64,000 nucleotides of DNA from NCBI RefSeq assembly GCF_029784155.1, contig NC_073691.1:66594839-66658838 (forward strand), given 5' to 3'. The notes under the pieces are model-generated. The model saw only the letters and a list, made by a program, of their open reading frames with translations, made no database searches and was not told the DNA's origin. Both the position numbers and the translations under genes were made by a program. This document shows, in pieces, positions 21,202 through 33,312 of the stretch (positions are counted from its first letter, which is position 1; the number at the start of each line of letters is the position of its first letter). This stretch comes from Uranotaenia lowii. Its lineage: Eukaryota; Arthropoda; Insecta; Diptera; Culicidae.

Positions 21202-23547
21202 ATCTCAAGTATGAGTATCTATTGCAAATTTTTAATCGCTTCGACTGTTGCAATAAAAAGGTGAACTAATCTGATTATCATTTGGTGATTTCCAACATGA
21301 TTGCCTCGTATGCAGATCTAATAAAAATTAACTACTTTAATAAAATGCAATTTTACAAAAATAAATAAATCGGTATGCACAGTATTTAAATAAAGTTTAG
21401 CTCAATTTGAACCTGAAAAACATGAAAAAGCATGTTTGCATGCCAAGAAAGCGATCATGTCAAAAGAGGACTCACCTACCTTGAATATGATTTTGACATT
21501 ATTTTTTCCAGGCGCCCACTATATTATGGGAAATGTTGGAATTGCTAAGAATAAAATTATCCACATATGCATCATTATCTGAGGCTTTTATGGAAATTTT
21601 TACCGTTATCCCGGAGCCTCCGGTAGAAAATATTCAATTTTGGTTTTGCTTCGCTGTATCTCTTTTCAACTAATCGATTCTTTAAACGAATTTTTTTTAA
21701 TACGATTGTTTTTGCCAGGACGCTACACAATTGACATATCAAGCAACGTTTTCATATTTTCATTTTTTTGTCAAGTCATGGCTTAAAACAAACCGCATGG
21801 TAAAATAATCAAAATGTGCTACAAGTGTTAGAATCACTTCTTCTACCCTGAGTGAATTTGCTTTAACTGTTCAAATAACAATGAATATTATAGCAACAAG
21901 TTTGTAGTTAATGTTAGACAAACTCTTAAATAATATGGAGCAAGAATTCTGCAGATTGCCCAAAAATTGCCTTAATTTATTTAAGAATAACATAAAGATT
22001 ATTTAATAATTTAATTTTAAGGATAATAGGTATGAAAATTATATGATAACGTATTTTTTGGTTATTCCATATTCAGGTTGCCTCTCAGTAACAGAAAAAC
22101 TGCATCGGCATCAATAACTAGCATCTACTGCACATATGAAACCAAAAGAACCGAAAAAAAATCCATTCCACTTCATCATATCGCCTCACGTGCATGCAAA
22201 GGCAATGTTTGTGATTTATTAAATTCAAATGAGCTAGGAATGGTAATAAAAATAAATTAGAGCACGCACCAAGCAGCCAGCCAGCCAGGCGAGAAAAGCG
22301 AACACCACATGCTCGGGCGGCGGCAAACGTGCATTGGAAGACATCTTCTCCACATCTTTTGCAAATGGCAGATGAAGGATAACCGAGGCATCTATCCTTC
22401 TTAGATCCTCGACGTTATGGGTTTATTTTTCCTTCCATTGTGGGCCTGCCTGCCAACCAAAAGGGAAGCAACCTGCAGCAACAAACGGAAGAAACACAAA
22501 ATAAACGGTCTTCCCGGAGCAGGAAATGATACACAACACTCTTTCCATCTCACACCACAGCACCTTCAAGGAATGGTACGAAAAGCTACGTGAGCGGAAG
22601 ACCTAAACACAAAAATGATTTGTGATCCGGAAAATATGCTTCGAACAAGTGAAACAGTTGTTTGAATCAACTGTTTGCCCAAATAATTGGTTTCTTGAAT
22701 GAGGTTTTTTTATGTAATCCGTTTCCGCTTTTTTTGTACTTTTGTTCAAAAACTTCGCCTGCACATTCCGATTCAGAAAAAAAATCAACTTACACCAGCC
22801 CGCCTCCTCCCTTTCCACGAATCTATCTTTTCAAAGCGGAACTCTAATGAACTAACTATTCAATGGATGCAAAAAGCTCCCTTTCAGCAGCATTCAGTAA
22901 AGTGCATCGATGCACAAATAACGCATCAAATGAACGATGAATGATTTCGAATGCCGATGATGCTCATCGAAGTTGGTTGGTTATTGAATGCGCGGGATTG
23001 TTTGAGTTCCACTTGGCCATTTGCAGCGGATTTTTGCCGCCCATTCAATCTATGGTTGAAGAAGTGTAATAAAAAAGAAGGAAGATGCTTTTTTCGGGAG
23101 ATATTTAAATCTTTATAATATTATCTATGTTTCAACACAAAAAAAATTAACTTAGTTATATGAAATTTATTTATTGCCCTTATTCACATATGTATATTAT
23201 TTGAAAAGTGAATAAGGGTGGCTCTCAACTATTGGAGGCTTTCAAGAAATCAAAAATTTTGCTGCTACCCCCCTCCCCACCTAAAATTATCCATTTATCA
23301 AATCAATTAACTCTACATAATTTCACTCAAATTAAATGAATCAAAGAAGTGAAAAGCTTTGAAGCTAATTTTTTAGAATGAAACAAATTTCCACCAAAAG
23401 TGTAAAGTCAGTTCTGGCAGTGTTGTAAAAATGTCAAGCTCATTCAAAAAAAAATTTTCAAGTCAGCGAAAGATTTTTTATAAGACAACAAGTGGTTTTG
23501 CCGAAACCGCAAAAAGTTATAACTATATAAAACTATATAAAATCGTC
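21202..23547. other. Intron sequence with a GC-richer island at about 22260-23060
   Basis: The island begins in cagccagccagccaggcgag and is non-repetitive within the window. The flanks are AT-rich. No coding or RNA gene was recognised. The island could be ancestral intron DNA, possibly regulatory; that is inference from composition only. Confidence 0.35.
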
Positions 23548-23790
23548 TAGCGGATAGGCTGGCGCGAGTCTGGTTTTAGTATGCCAGGCGTACTGGGTTC
23601 GATTCCCATGAGTGGCCGACAGGTAAAATGTGTTTCCTCTTATAACTGTCTATAAAATAAGAATGTTCAATCAGTTGTTAGATAGCCAGGTGTATACACA
23701 GATGCAAAAATACCTATAAGTAAACTAGCCCACTTGATTGACTCGTTCTTCCAAAATAAAAGCTACATAAATACAATTACATTCACTTCT
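23548..23790 (+). mobile_element. tRNA-derived SINE-like sequence
   Basis: An A-box-like tagcggataggctgg is followed about 40 bp later by a consensus-quality B box (gggttcgattcccat). A non-tRNA body leads to an A-rich end near 23750-23785. The sequences flanking the boxes do not form a 7-bp acceptor stem, so this is a tRNA-derived retroposon rather than a tRNA gene. Confidence 0.55.
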
Positions 23791-23993
23791 TAACAGTTCA
23801 TACGAAGATTCATCATTGAAGATTTGTCGAACTTTATAATCTAAGAATGCATTTGAGCACATACTCAGGCAGAATCTGCGGTGAATCCGTGCACCCATGG
23901 AGGATAACCAACATTCAAATTTTCATATAAAAGTTTCAATTTCTTTAGCTTTCATTATCATCAATGAAAACATTTAAAAATTCTCAATGTTTA

Positions 23994-24235
23994 CCCAGCT
24001 AACATGAAATCGGAATAGAAATGATAATCCAAATCGAATATTGAGACATTTTCAATAACTATCGTAAACACGTTGGTATTGAGTGATTTTCTATCATTCA
24101 TTTACGGCAAGCTTTGTCCAAAAAAACTTGAATCGGATAGCAGTTTAGTCAATTCGTAAATATGTCTCCAAAAAGTTGAGAATATGTTCATTCGACATTT
24201 ACGATTTGAGTGAACTGAATTACGATAAATGGGCG
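23994..24235 (+). mobile_element. MITE copy A, left part (interrupted)
   Basis: It starts cccagctaacatgaaat and matches 47434-47665 across its whole length. It stops abruptly at aaatgggcg (24227-24235), where the R1-type retrotransposon begins. The rest of this copy is at 27218-27570. Confidence 0.85.
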
Positions 24236-26539
24236 ATAGTTTTCGACAAGGAAGTGTGCACCGAAGCTGTTTACATGCAGGACTCATCCCAGGTCCATAA
24301 TGCTGAGCACCTGACGAAAATGATGGTAGCGGTGTGCGACATGACCATGCCCAGAAGAAATACACCGAAGTGGTGGCGACGACCGGCTTACTGGTGGACT
24401 TCAGAAATAGCTGAGCTTCGTACTAGCTGTCTAAAAGCTAGACGACGAGCTCAACGGGCGAGAAATGAAGCCGACAGAGAAACGAGAGGTGCCGTTTACC
24501 GAGCAGCCAGGGTGGCACTTAAGCGAGCGATTAAAGCAAGCAAAGAGAACTGCTACAGAGCGTTATGCCAGAGCGTAGATTATAACCCATGGGGCCAAGC
24601 CTATAAAGTTGCACTGGCGAGATTCGGTGGCCCAAGGTCGCCGACTGAAAAGTGTCCGGAAAAACTGAAAGAGATCGTTGCACATCTTTTCCCGCAGCAT
24701 GGCCCGACGCAGTGGCCACTTACCCCGTACGACGCGGGTTCCCACGACATCGAGCCAGTAACGAATGAGGAACTTGTGGCTATTGCTAAGAAACTTGCGG
24801 TGAATAAGGCCCCTGGTCCGGACGGAATCCCAAATGCAGTGCTGAAGGTGGCGGTACAGACCATTCCGGATACTTTCAGAGTGGTGCTACAAAAGTGTCT
24901 CGACGAGGGAGCGTTCCCCAATTTGTGGAAAACGGCGAAGCTGGTGCTACTACCGAAACCTGGGAAACCTCCAGGGCACCCGTCATCATACAGACACATT
25001 TGTCTGCTGGACACCCTTGGTAAGCTACTGGAGAGGATAATATTCAACAGACTTATTATCAACACAGAAGGCGAAAGTGGACTGTCGGACAGACAGTTCG
25101 GTTTTCGAAAAGGGAGATCTACGGTGGACGCCATCCGAATGGTGACAGAGTACGCGAAGCGCGCATATAAAAAGAAGCGGACAGGTGTTCGTCACTGCGC
25201 CATCGTGACAATCGACGTTAAGAATGCCTTCAACAATGCCAGCTGGGAAGCGATTGCCAAAGCGCTTCACAGGATGCGTGTTCCCAATACCCTCTGCAGG
25301 ATAATAGGAAGCTTCTTCGAAAATCGAGTCCTGTCGTACGAAACCGAAACTGGGTTACGATCTACTCCCCTAACAGCGGGTGTTCCACAGGGTTCCATAC
25401 TCGGACCTGTGCTCTGGAATGCCATGTATAATGAGGTGTTAACGCTGAAACTACCAGCAGGCGTGCAGATAGTCGGATTTGCTGACGATATCGTGCTCAT
25501 GATCACTGGCGAAACAATTGAGGAGGTAGAAGACCTTGCAACGGTGTCCGTAGAAAGGGTTGGCATCTGGATGGAAGGAGTTAAGCTTCAAATAGCTCAC
25601 CAAAAAACCGAAGTTCTGCTCGTGACCAATAAAAGAGTTGTGCCGCACATGGAGATTACTGTTGGGGGGCACACGACATCTTCAAAACAGCAGCTGAAAT
25701 ACCTTGGAGTAATGGTCGACAATCGCTTAAGTTTTGGTGCACATGTCAAATACTGTTGTGAAAGTGCATCGAAAGTCATCGATTCATTGGCCTGGATTAT
25801 GCCGAACTGCCATGGTCCAATGAGTAGCAAGAGACGTCTCCTTGCGAGCGTAGCACTGTCGAAACTACGATACGGAGGAGCGGCCTGGAGCTCCGCGATA
25901 GAGGTAGAGCGCAACAGATCCAAATTACGGAGCACACATCGGTTGATAGCCATGCGAGTTTCCTGTGCGTACAGGACCATATCAGCAGATGCAGCTTTTG
26001 TCATCGCGGGCATGGTTCCCATCGACATAACTCTGGCGGAGGATATGGAATGTTACAAAGCAAGAGCTGTTAGAGGAGTGCGTAAAATTCAACGAGCAGC
26101 GTCAATGCTCAAGTGGCAGGAGCATTGGGACGCATCGAACAACGCAAGATGGACGCATAGGCTAATCCCGAGACTTTCAGACTGGGTAAATCGGAAGTAT
26201 GGAGAGGTCAACTTCTACCTGACGCAGTTCCTTTCGGGTCATGGGTGCTTTAAGCAATACCTTCATCGGTTTAAGCTTATCAGCTCACCCTATTGCCCGG
26301 AATGCGTAGAGATGGAGGAATCGGCAGAGCATGCTATCTTTGTCTGCCCCAGGTTCAATTCAAGGCGTCAACAACTTCAAAATTTGAACGCTGAAAACAT
26401 AGTGAGTGAAATGTGTCGCGACGAACAGTCGTGGCGTGCTATAGTCGACGAAATCTCGCAAATCATGCGCGATCTGATAAGAATCAGGAAAGATGATGAA
26501 CGGAGAGAGCGAGACAGTCAACCAAATTTGACAAGCTAA
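24176..26539 (+). CDS. R1-clade-like non-LTR retrotransposon ORF2, 5-prime truncated but open
   Basis: This is an uninterrupted 787-codon frame. About the first 20 codons belong to the flanking MITE; element sequence starts near 24236, so the first Met is fortuitous and the endonuclease is missing. A basic linker (KWWRRPAYWWTSEIAELR) precedes the reverse transcriptase. The RT runs from NKAPGPDGIPNAVL (about residue 210) through LLPKPGKPP, FGFRKGRSTVDAIRMV and AGVPQGSILGPVLWN, with the catalytic GFADDIVL at about 431-438 and LKYLGVMVDNRLSFGAHV. A C-terminal zinc finger C-X2-C-X8-H-X4-C lies at about 707-725. The FADD motif and C-terminal finger fit the R1 clade. In intact elements this protein nicks the target and reverse-transcribes element RNA there; without an endonuclease this copy should be immobile. 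The open frame indicates a recent insertion. Confidence 0.9.
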   Translation: MRICSFDIYDLSELNYDKWAIVFDKEVCTEAVYMQDSSQVHNAEHLTKMMVAVCDMTMPRRNTPKWWRRPAYWWTSEIAELRTSCLKARRRAQRARNEADRETRGAVYRAARVALKRAIKASKENCYRALCQSVDYNPWGQAYKVALARFGGPRSPTEKCPEKLKEIVAHLFPQHGPTQWPLTPYDAGSHDIEPVTNEELVAIAKKLAVNKAPGPDGIPNAVLKVAVQTIPDTFRVVLQKCLDEGAFPNLWKTAKLVLLPKPGKPPGHPSSYRHICLLDTLGKLLERIIFNRLIINTEGESGLSDRQFGFRKGRSTVDAIRMVTEYAKRAYKKKRTGVRHCAIVTIDVKNAFNNASWEAIAKALHRMRVPNTLCRIIGSFFENRVLSYETETGLRSTPLTAGVPQGSILGPVLWNAMYNEVLTLKLPAGVQIVGFADDIVLMITGETIEEVEDLATVSVERVGIWMEGVKLQIAHQKTEVLLVTNKRVVPHMEITVGGHTTSSKQQLKYLGVMVDNRLSFGAHVKYCCESASKVIDSLAWIMPNCHGPMSSKRRLLASVALSKLRYGGAAWSSAIEVERNRSKLRSTHRLIAMRVSCAYRTISADAAFVIAGMVPIDITLAEDMECYKARAVRGVRKIQRAASMLKWQEHWDASNNARWTHRLIPRLSDWVNRKYGEVNFYLTQFLSGHGCFKQYLHRFKLISSPYCPECVEMEESAEHAIFVCPRFNSRRQQLQNLNAENIVSEMCRDEQSWRAIVDEISQIMRDLIRIRKDDERRERDSQPNLTS

Positions 26540-27208
26540 TGGAAGGTCTTGGGCCTCGTATGACACTTCAGTTCAAAAGCAACGCGATCTTAGGGCGAGG
26601 TATAACCCTTATCTGGACTCATACGTGTGGTGGGACTTAAAAGGTCTCACGTACTCAGCTACGATCTTTCCTGCAGCAAAAGGAAGTGGAGATACCATTC
26701 GGGGTGGTTGTGTCGGGATTCTAGCTTGGTAGTTTCTCAATCGGCCATGCCTTGGTGGTTAGAAATCCTGCGAAAGTGGTTGCTGTGACGGGCGCGAGTT
26801 ACTTTGAAAGCGTTACCTAACCGGCACACGTTTCGAGGTCCCCGGGATAGTGGATGCTGTGACGGGCGTGAGTTATTATGAAAGCGTTACCTAACCGGCA
26901 CACGTTTCGGGGTCTTCCGTACCAGTCTGAAGTTGGCGATAGAGGGAAAGCAGAAGGAGGAAAAAGGAGAAAAAGGATAAAGCAGAACGATGATCAAGGA
27001 GAAATTGAGGTAAAATTGAGAAAGAGGAAAAGGGTGAGATGTATAAGTGCATGAGCACAGCCTACCCCTTGATGTAGTATCATAGGGTGAAACCAAGGGG
27101 CACAACTGGCACACGAAGCCCAAGGTGGTTTTAGTGGGACGAACCCACTCACGGCAGCAAACACCCGGCTGTTATGGTTTGAAGTCAAATTTCCATCTTG
27201 TAAAAAAA
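24236..27208 (+). mobile_element. R1-type LINE insertion with 9-bp target-site duplication
   Basis: The duplication aaatgggcg lies at 24227-24235 and 27209-27217; its A residues partly merge with the tail. The body is truncated at the 5-prime end, with ORF2, a 660-bp 3-prime UTR and a 9-10 nt A tail at 27202-27211. The uninterrupted MITE copy B at 47434 provides the empty-site structure (ataactgggcggtgcttcaa) and confirms the boundaries. Confidence 0.88.
26772..26915 (+). repeat. 74-bp tandem duplication in the LINE 3-prime UTR
   Basis: Two consecutive copies contain gctgtgacgggcg, then gaaagcgttacctaaccggc and acacgtttcg. The matching positions are 26782 and 26856. Short tandem units in 3-prime UTRs are seen in some R1-type elements; the function here is unknown. 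Confidence 0.85.
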
Positions 27209-27217
27209 AAATGGGCG

Positions 27218-27570
27218 GTCCTTCAATTGACACTCTCTCCGGTCTCTTCTCTTGACCAGTTCGTAAAAAGAAAATCTCACCTATAGAGCTTTAGCGTGGA
27301 CCATATCAACTGATGAGTTAGCATCGTGGTAAGATACCGTTCTACTAACTCGGAGGACTGGGGTTCAAATCTCGGTCGGATTTTTTTTTTTCGTTTATTT
27401 TGCTTTTTGTTGGAAAATCGAATCGTTGGAATCTTGTCATTGTAGATATATCGCCTCCACTTTTGTAGCTATATGCTATTTAGGTAAGTTTAATACAATC
27501 TTTTCATCTGCTATATTTGTTTGAATAATTCTGTTGTTCCTGCGTTATACCTTCATAAATGTTTGCTGGG
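27218..27570 (+). mobile_element. MITE copy A, right part, with tRNA-like segment
   Basis: It continues copy A after the retrotransposon and matches 47676-48039. It contains a tRNA-like stretch (gttagcatcgtggtaagata, then gggttcaaatctcgg) followed by a T run. It ends gtttgctggg at 27570, the inverted partner of the cccagctaac start at 23994. A TA lies on both outer sides (ttta at left, taat at right), suggesting a TA target. Confidence 0.8.
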
Positions 27571-27658
27571 TAATGGGCACCTCACGATTATAAATACCGA
27601 CGATTGGGATACTAACTCATGCATTTTCATATTCTTGGACCGGAAACAGGTCTTAGCT

Positions 27659-28075
27659 AAGGTTACCAAATTGCCCGGATTTATCCGGGATATTTAATAC
27701 AAAAATTAGGAGCAGTTCGGCCTGGCCTGGTTGCCTGGTTTTCAATGAAAAATGCTCAGATTTTACCCGGATTCTTCACTTTATTTGGCAAATCAAACAA
27801 AAAACAAATGGTGATGTTAAATTTATTCATTAATGCCTCCAAACGAAATTTTTTGTTCAAGTTTCATAAAAATAATCATGAAAGGTTTTTAGGAAGCCAA
27901 AAATACGTTTTAAAATCTGTTGACGAAATTTTATGAACATTTTTTACAATTTTTTGTCATGATTTTTGTTGAATATATTCTGGGTTTGGACAAAATTTGT
28001 CCGGATACTGCCCGGTTTTATGGTCGTCAATTTTTAAACCAAATACCATGGTTTTGCCAGGTTTTTTTTTTTTAA
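27659..28075 (+). mobile_element. Short non-coding repeat, relative of 44557-44936
   Basis: It begins aaggttaccaaattgcccgg, runs through ttatccggg, agttcgg and gcctggttgcc to ttgccaggttttt. Nearly the same order is found on the minus strand at 44936-44557. It is MITE-like; the ends are approximate and the superfamily unknown. Confidence 0.65.
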
Positions 28076-29219
28076 AAAAAATGTTGGGGTTTTCCGGCCC
28101 ACGTGCTTAAAATTATATTTTAGTGTCGAATATAAAATCTTTAGTCATTCTTTTCATTAAAATTCATCAAAATTCATTAAAATTACCCTGTTACAAAGCA
28201 CATCTAAATTTATCTCAATGTACATTTTGAGCCAAGGTTTGTCCTAGAGCATTCATAATCGTATCGTCGCACAGGTTTCGCCTTTCATCGAGTTTTTAGA
28301 TGAAAACGTTTTTTTTTTTACAAAGTAACGGCTAATTTTGTGAGGCGATCTAATTTTTCCCAACTTTTACTTAATTAGCTATATCTCTCTTCTAAGTGCC
28401 CGCAAAATGTTCAAAACTCAATGAATGAAAAGTTTATAGGTTTATTTGGCTTCTGTGAAACTTTAATGAAAAGACATCAGCTGTGAGAGTATAGCATTTT
28501 TTTAAAAGGATAGGAATTTTATTGTCACCTTGTTTGTCGCCGAGCTTTGCTCGATTTAAACTTTAATCACTGATCACTGTGACATGACACTTATAACAAA
28601 AATTTAACCATTTTCTTTCTATTTTTTGTCAGAATTTGTAGGTTCGCAATACCGACGGTAGGTGGTGAACCTGAAAAATTTGACAAAAGATCCTGTAGGA
28701 AAAATGTACCTGTTTAGCCCAATTTTATCGTAGAAATTGCCTGTTTTTTAAAGTTGGGTGGTGTTTCCTAACTGGGATAGCATTTCTTCAAATCGATCGA
28801 TGCGCACTCTGGAATCGATATTGCGTACTGTTGGAAAAATTATCCAGAAAACGAAATCGAGTGTCCAATCAGTATGATCGATGCTTTGATTTGCAACCAA
28901 TATTTTTTAATATGTAGTTGTTTACAAGATACGCCTTTTTCATCCGTTTCGTCATGTCAGGATACTTCTCAGCGTTTAAGAAATTCATTACAGTATCAAA
29001 GATTTCTGCGCTATTTAATGATGGAATTAAAAGAAATCTTGTGAAAACGTTTTGCAGGAATTGACAAAAACTTGTAGGTTTTTGTTTTCAATCCAAGTGA
29101 GTTATGTTATTTTACGAGCGATCTTTTTTCGTTTTCGCACATCACAGGATTTTCCTACAACAGAGTTTTGCTTCTGATGTGACGCAACGAAAAAAGTAGC
29201 ACTACATTTTTAAAGTTTC
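28076..29219. other. AT-rich intron sequence, nothing recognised
   Basis: Contains several A/T runs and no recognisable coding or structural RNA sequence. Confidence 0.4.
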
Positions 29220-30740
29220 CGAAAATTACGGTCCTGATTCCTGACTTCAATGCCTTTCGGAAAGAAATCGTCACAAGTTAGTTTTTCTATCTCACTACTA
29301 GGTAGATTAATCAATTTTTCAAAAAACTATTTTTTTGGCCCTGGTAATTTTGGTCATTTGCCTCGAGACACTATAGGTCTAAAACGTAAAGTTTCAGCAG
29401 AAAATAGTTTTGATCGCCTTTTTCATATTTTACCCCTGTGTGGGCGATCAGAAACCGGATGAGAGCACAACCGAATTAAATTCTTTGTTAGGTTTTTCTC
29501 CGAATCAAGTAATTCAAATGAGGAAACACGAATAATACCAGTAGTGTTGGTTTTGCTCCTGAGCTTTATTTGATCCATTTAAAAAAGGACCAGGTTAGTA
29601 ATTTTAAAATTCTTGAAAAGGCTCGTCTTATGTTTCAATGTCGAGTCAAATTTCAACCGTTTCAAAAATCTACCAATTTTCTTCAAAATAAAGCACAATG
29701 TCGTCGTTGTCAAGCTTTTTGTCACGGTACTGAAAATTGTAGAATGAATGCCAGATGCATGCTTTGCGGCTCATTCGATCATGAAAAATATAAAAAGATT
29801 TTGGCAGGGATAAACCACAATCTGAAATTTTAAATGTGCAAATTTCGCAGGTAATCATTCCTCCAATTCCATAGACTGCCCCGTTAGGGTAAACATTTTT
29901 GCTTCTAGGAAAGATCCCAAAATTTTCAGAAAATTTTCTTTTTCTCCTTCCTCTTTCTCATCTTCACATGCCAGGCCGACAAACCAGATCCACCTGTTCG
30001 CGGTCAGCCTCGGCCTACTTTGGAATCACGTCTTGGTAATGCTCGAAGTGATTTTAATGTTACCTGTGCTGATTCAGCGCCACAGACTCGTTGTTTGACG
30101 TTCTCATAGCTGATTGAAAATTTGTTGCCCTCTTCAGGTATAACTAATGGGAAAAAAACAAGTCTCAACATACATGCGAAGGTTTGGAAAACTCCCAGAA
30201 ATTCAAATACCTGTTCTTCTCCGTCAATTTCTGATTCTTACAATTTTGTTGATTTGGGTGAGATTACTGAAGAAAAATTAAAATTTTTGCATCAAAATTT
30301 AGAGGAAATGATGCAACTGATATTGAAAGCAAATTTAATATTTGAAGCTTACCAATTATTTTTAAAATTATGCTTACAAAATTATTGTGACTTTACGATT
30401 CCCTCATGGGTCCAAATAGATTTTTCAATATTATGAATTAGAATGCTAGATCTTTACTGGCTAACCAAGATGAATTCTTTTTATTTTTGAAAACTCAAAA
30501 CATACATATTGTTGCCACCAATGAAACTTTTTTAAAGCCATACAATAACTTGAAAAGCAATGCTTTCTTTAAAATTTTACGAAATGATCGACTTGATCGA
30601 CAAGGTGGGAGTTTAGCTATTGTCATCAACAGTCGACTGTAATTAAGACTTCTACCTTCTTTCTATACACTGCAAGTTTTGCGGTGTATACCACGCAAGA
30701 TCAACTATTGTGTTGTGTTAGACTCAACCCTGTCCGATTG
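29220..30740 (+). pseudogene. Decayed Jockey-clade retrotransposon: ORF1 zinc knuckles and start of ORF2
   Basis: ORF1 remains include a nucleocapsid-like C-X2-C-X4-H-X4-C (CRRCQAFCHGTENC) near 29700-29740. It is followed by a second knuckle, CMLCGSFDHEK, that has lost its last Cys. After frame breaks, the ORF2 endonuclease begins near 30445 with NARSLLANQDEFFLFLKTQN and continues through NETFLKPYNN and FKILRNDRLDRQGG to about 30650, then fades. ORF1 knuckles upstream of an apurinic-type endonuclease is the Jockey arrangement. It is 3-prime truncated, with no reverse transcriptase here. Confidence 0.8.
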
Positions 30741-33310
30741 TAACATGTCAAAATAGTGAATCCGTGCTTGAACAAAAGTTAAATATGTGGTGAAAATGCT
30801 TCTTAAAAAAAATTGTCTATCCGCTCATTTTCAACACCTGTAATTTTTTTTCTAATCTTCCTCAATTCATCTATAATTTTCACATCTTGAAATGTTCTCA
30901 CTATGAGAACGTTACATTCACCGGTAAGGCCGTAAAAATCATTTTAATTTTTTTTTTAACTTTCAGTACATCTCTGGGCATATTTGAATGAAAAATTTTG
31001 TTATGCCATACAAATTTCCATACAAAATTAAAACTCGTAAACAAATTTTTTTCTGCTATTTGTGACAATAACAACAACCAAAATAAGTTGAAGGAGATGC
31101 AACAATGGAATTTTTTTTAAAATTTTCAAAGCTTGCAGCGGTCTAAGGCGCATAAAGCCTGCTTCTCTACAACTGTTATCCCATTCAGTTTATGATCTGC
31201 GTAGTCGCTTCATTTCTTGTTGTAGACGTTTAAAAAGTTGATAGCTGGCTCTAGTGTAACGCTAATTACTTCCAACCAAGTCAATATTCGTAGAAATATT
31301 CTAAGTTCAAACTTCAAGGCGATACTGCACTAACTTCATAGCAATAAACAGCCATCCACCATTTGTCCAACGTCTTAAAGCTTCTGTTCCTTACCCAGGT
31401 GCACCCAAATTGCACGACTATTATTTGAAACAAACATATCCAGCTAGCTTGCAGCAGCAGCAGCTTCCAGTAGGTGGTGGCTAGATTTGAACCGCACACC
31501 TCGAAGCGTAATCTTTTGAATCAAATAAATAATCCAATTTCACCTCCACCCTGGCTTACAACCCTTACTGGTCCATTTCCTTCTCCGGCTCCTCCGAGCG
31601 GCAGCACCATAATACAAATTTCTTCTCATTATTCATAATCTACGCGAAGCAAACTGCAATTTAACTAAACTTTTCCACTTGATTCTGGAGCGTGAGCTGG
31701 GCTGGCACTGTGGGTCAATGGTACGCATCGCTAAGAAGAAAATCATTGCAAAGTAAAGCAAGTTAATTCAGCGAAATTTTTGGAACAATCAAATCGGGTT
31801 AAAAGTTTTAGTAGCATTAATTATATCTGATCAGTTTGAATATTTGTTTATGAAACGGCGATAAAGAGAGGATTTTTTCCTGATTTTCGAAAGACTGAGC
31901 CCAAAACTATCCCGCCGTGCGAGTTCGCAAGAGAAAGTGAACCTTCACGGCAGCTGGAGGCTTCCCAACGTGTAATTCTTGGGTTAAATTGCACATCCAG
32001 AGGAGAACCAGAACTGCACACGTGGCCTGTGTTTGAACCGGGGAACCATCATGCCCCTCAGCTCAGCTGAAGAGAAAAGCAAAGGAACGATGGCAGAGAT
32101 CCGGGCGCACGACACAATTCGTTTCCATTATCTTGCCAGACATGTAGATTTTCCGGCGGGGAAAGTTTGCTTCCACGTGTACCGAGAGGTGTTTGTTGGC
32201 CAAAGGAGAAGGTGTGAAAGAACTCCGAAGCCCCTAAAGACCCGGGTGTTGTTACTATTGCTTGCTGTTGCTTTTATCACAATCACGAGTTCTAATTGAG
32301 TTGAAAATGAACTCCCAGTTCACCGCTGTTTTGTTTTCGGATTATTTTTTGTTCGTTCGTAGTGAGAATATATGCATGATTGAAGTGGAACTTGTTAAAA
32401 TAGAGATTGTTTGATATCATATTTTCCTTGATAAGGATGTTTTGAAAATATTGAATATTTAAAATAGAACCTACGTTAAGATTAATAGTCAATACATCTA
32501 TCGTAGTGAGATTTTGAAATGAAGAGTTCATCACCGTAAATTGATTTTATGAAATTATTCTATCGGCTATATCGGTGAAATTTTATATTCTTCGGGAAAG
32601 AATATTTTAAGAATTGAAATAATATAGACGGATAGAAGATTAGAATAAGGTGAAAGATGTTGAAAAAGAACGGAATTCTTCTATCCGTCTATAATCTTTC
32701 AATAAAATAATTTCATAAAGTAGTGACATTTTGTTTCATGAAAAGATTTGATTAACATTAATCGGCATCTTGATCATTGTTTGTAGCTTATTGTTTTAGA
32801 ATTTTTCAAACATATAAAAATGTCTAAAGCAAAGGTATATATGAATCCTTTCCGCATTCCTTGTTAGAATTTCATGTTGAAAATTTGACTAATGAATCTT
32901 GACGCTTCCATAAAAAGTTTTGCAAGTTTTAACAACGAACGACCACCTCAAACATCAAGCAGAAAAAAATCATGATTGATGGATTGAGCGGATTATCAAT
33001 CAGTGAACAATATTAAAGACAGCCAGGCCCAGTTTTAGTCATGTACCCGTTACCGGATTTTTTTTATCCAGTATGCACGGTAAGAAATCAAATTTTAGGA
33101 GACTTAGATATTTGAACCACAAATGCTGCCAAAACCCAATCAGTTGGAAATCGCTTGCACGCTTCCGTATTTTTAGAAGGACAAACGAAAAAAAAAAAAC
33201 AGTAAAGCTTATTTTACCACGAGCAAAAAAAAAGAGCTTTTCCTGATTCTCTTCGACCAAAGATGAAAATACTTTATTAGTAACCCCTCATTTTTGAACA
33301 TTTTTCCGTG
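30741..33310. other. Intron sequence with a GC-richer island at about 31880-32290
   Basis: The island holds an 88-codon plus-strand frame (32033-32299) with no recognised domain. I treat it as chance. The surroundings are AT-rich. A palindrome at 32543-32725 is listed separately. Confidence 0.35.
32543..32725. repeat. Imperfect palindrome
   Basis: The sequence atagacggatagaaga near 32625 is mirrored by tcttctatccgtctat near 32678-32693. Outer arms ttatgaaattattctat and its counterpart aaaataatttcataaa enclose it. It could form a hairpin or be a small MITE. Confidence 0.55.
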
Positions 33311-33312
33311 TA

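Noticed and set aside
23548..23625. A genuine tRNA gene (good B box)
   Set aside because: No 7-bp acceptor pairing and no proper D or anticodon arms, and the sequence continues into a retroposon-like body.
32033..32299. 88-codon plus-strand frame ending in a hydrophobic stretch
   Set aside because: It has no domain or homology I recognise. It lies in the GC-richer island, where open frames are expected by chance.
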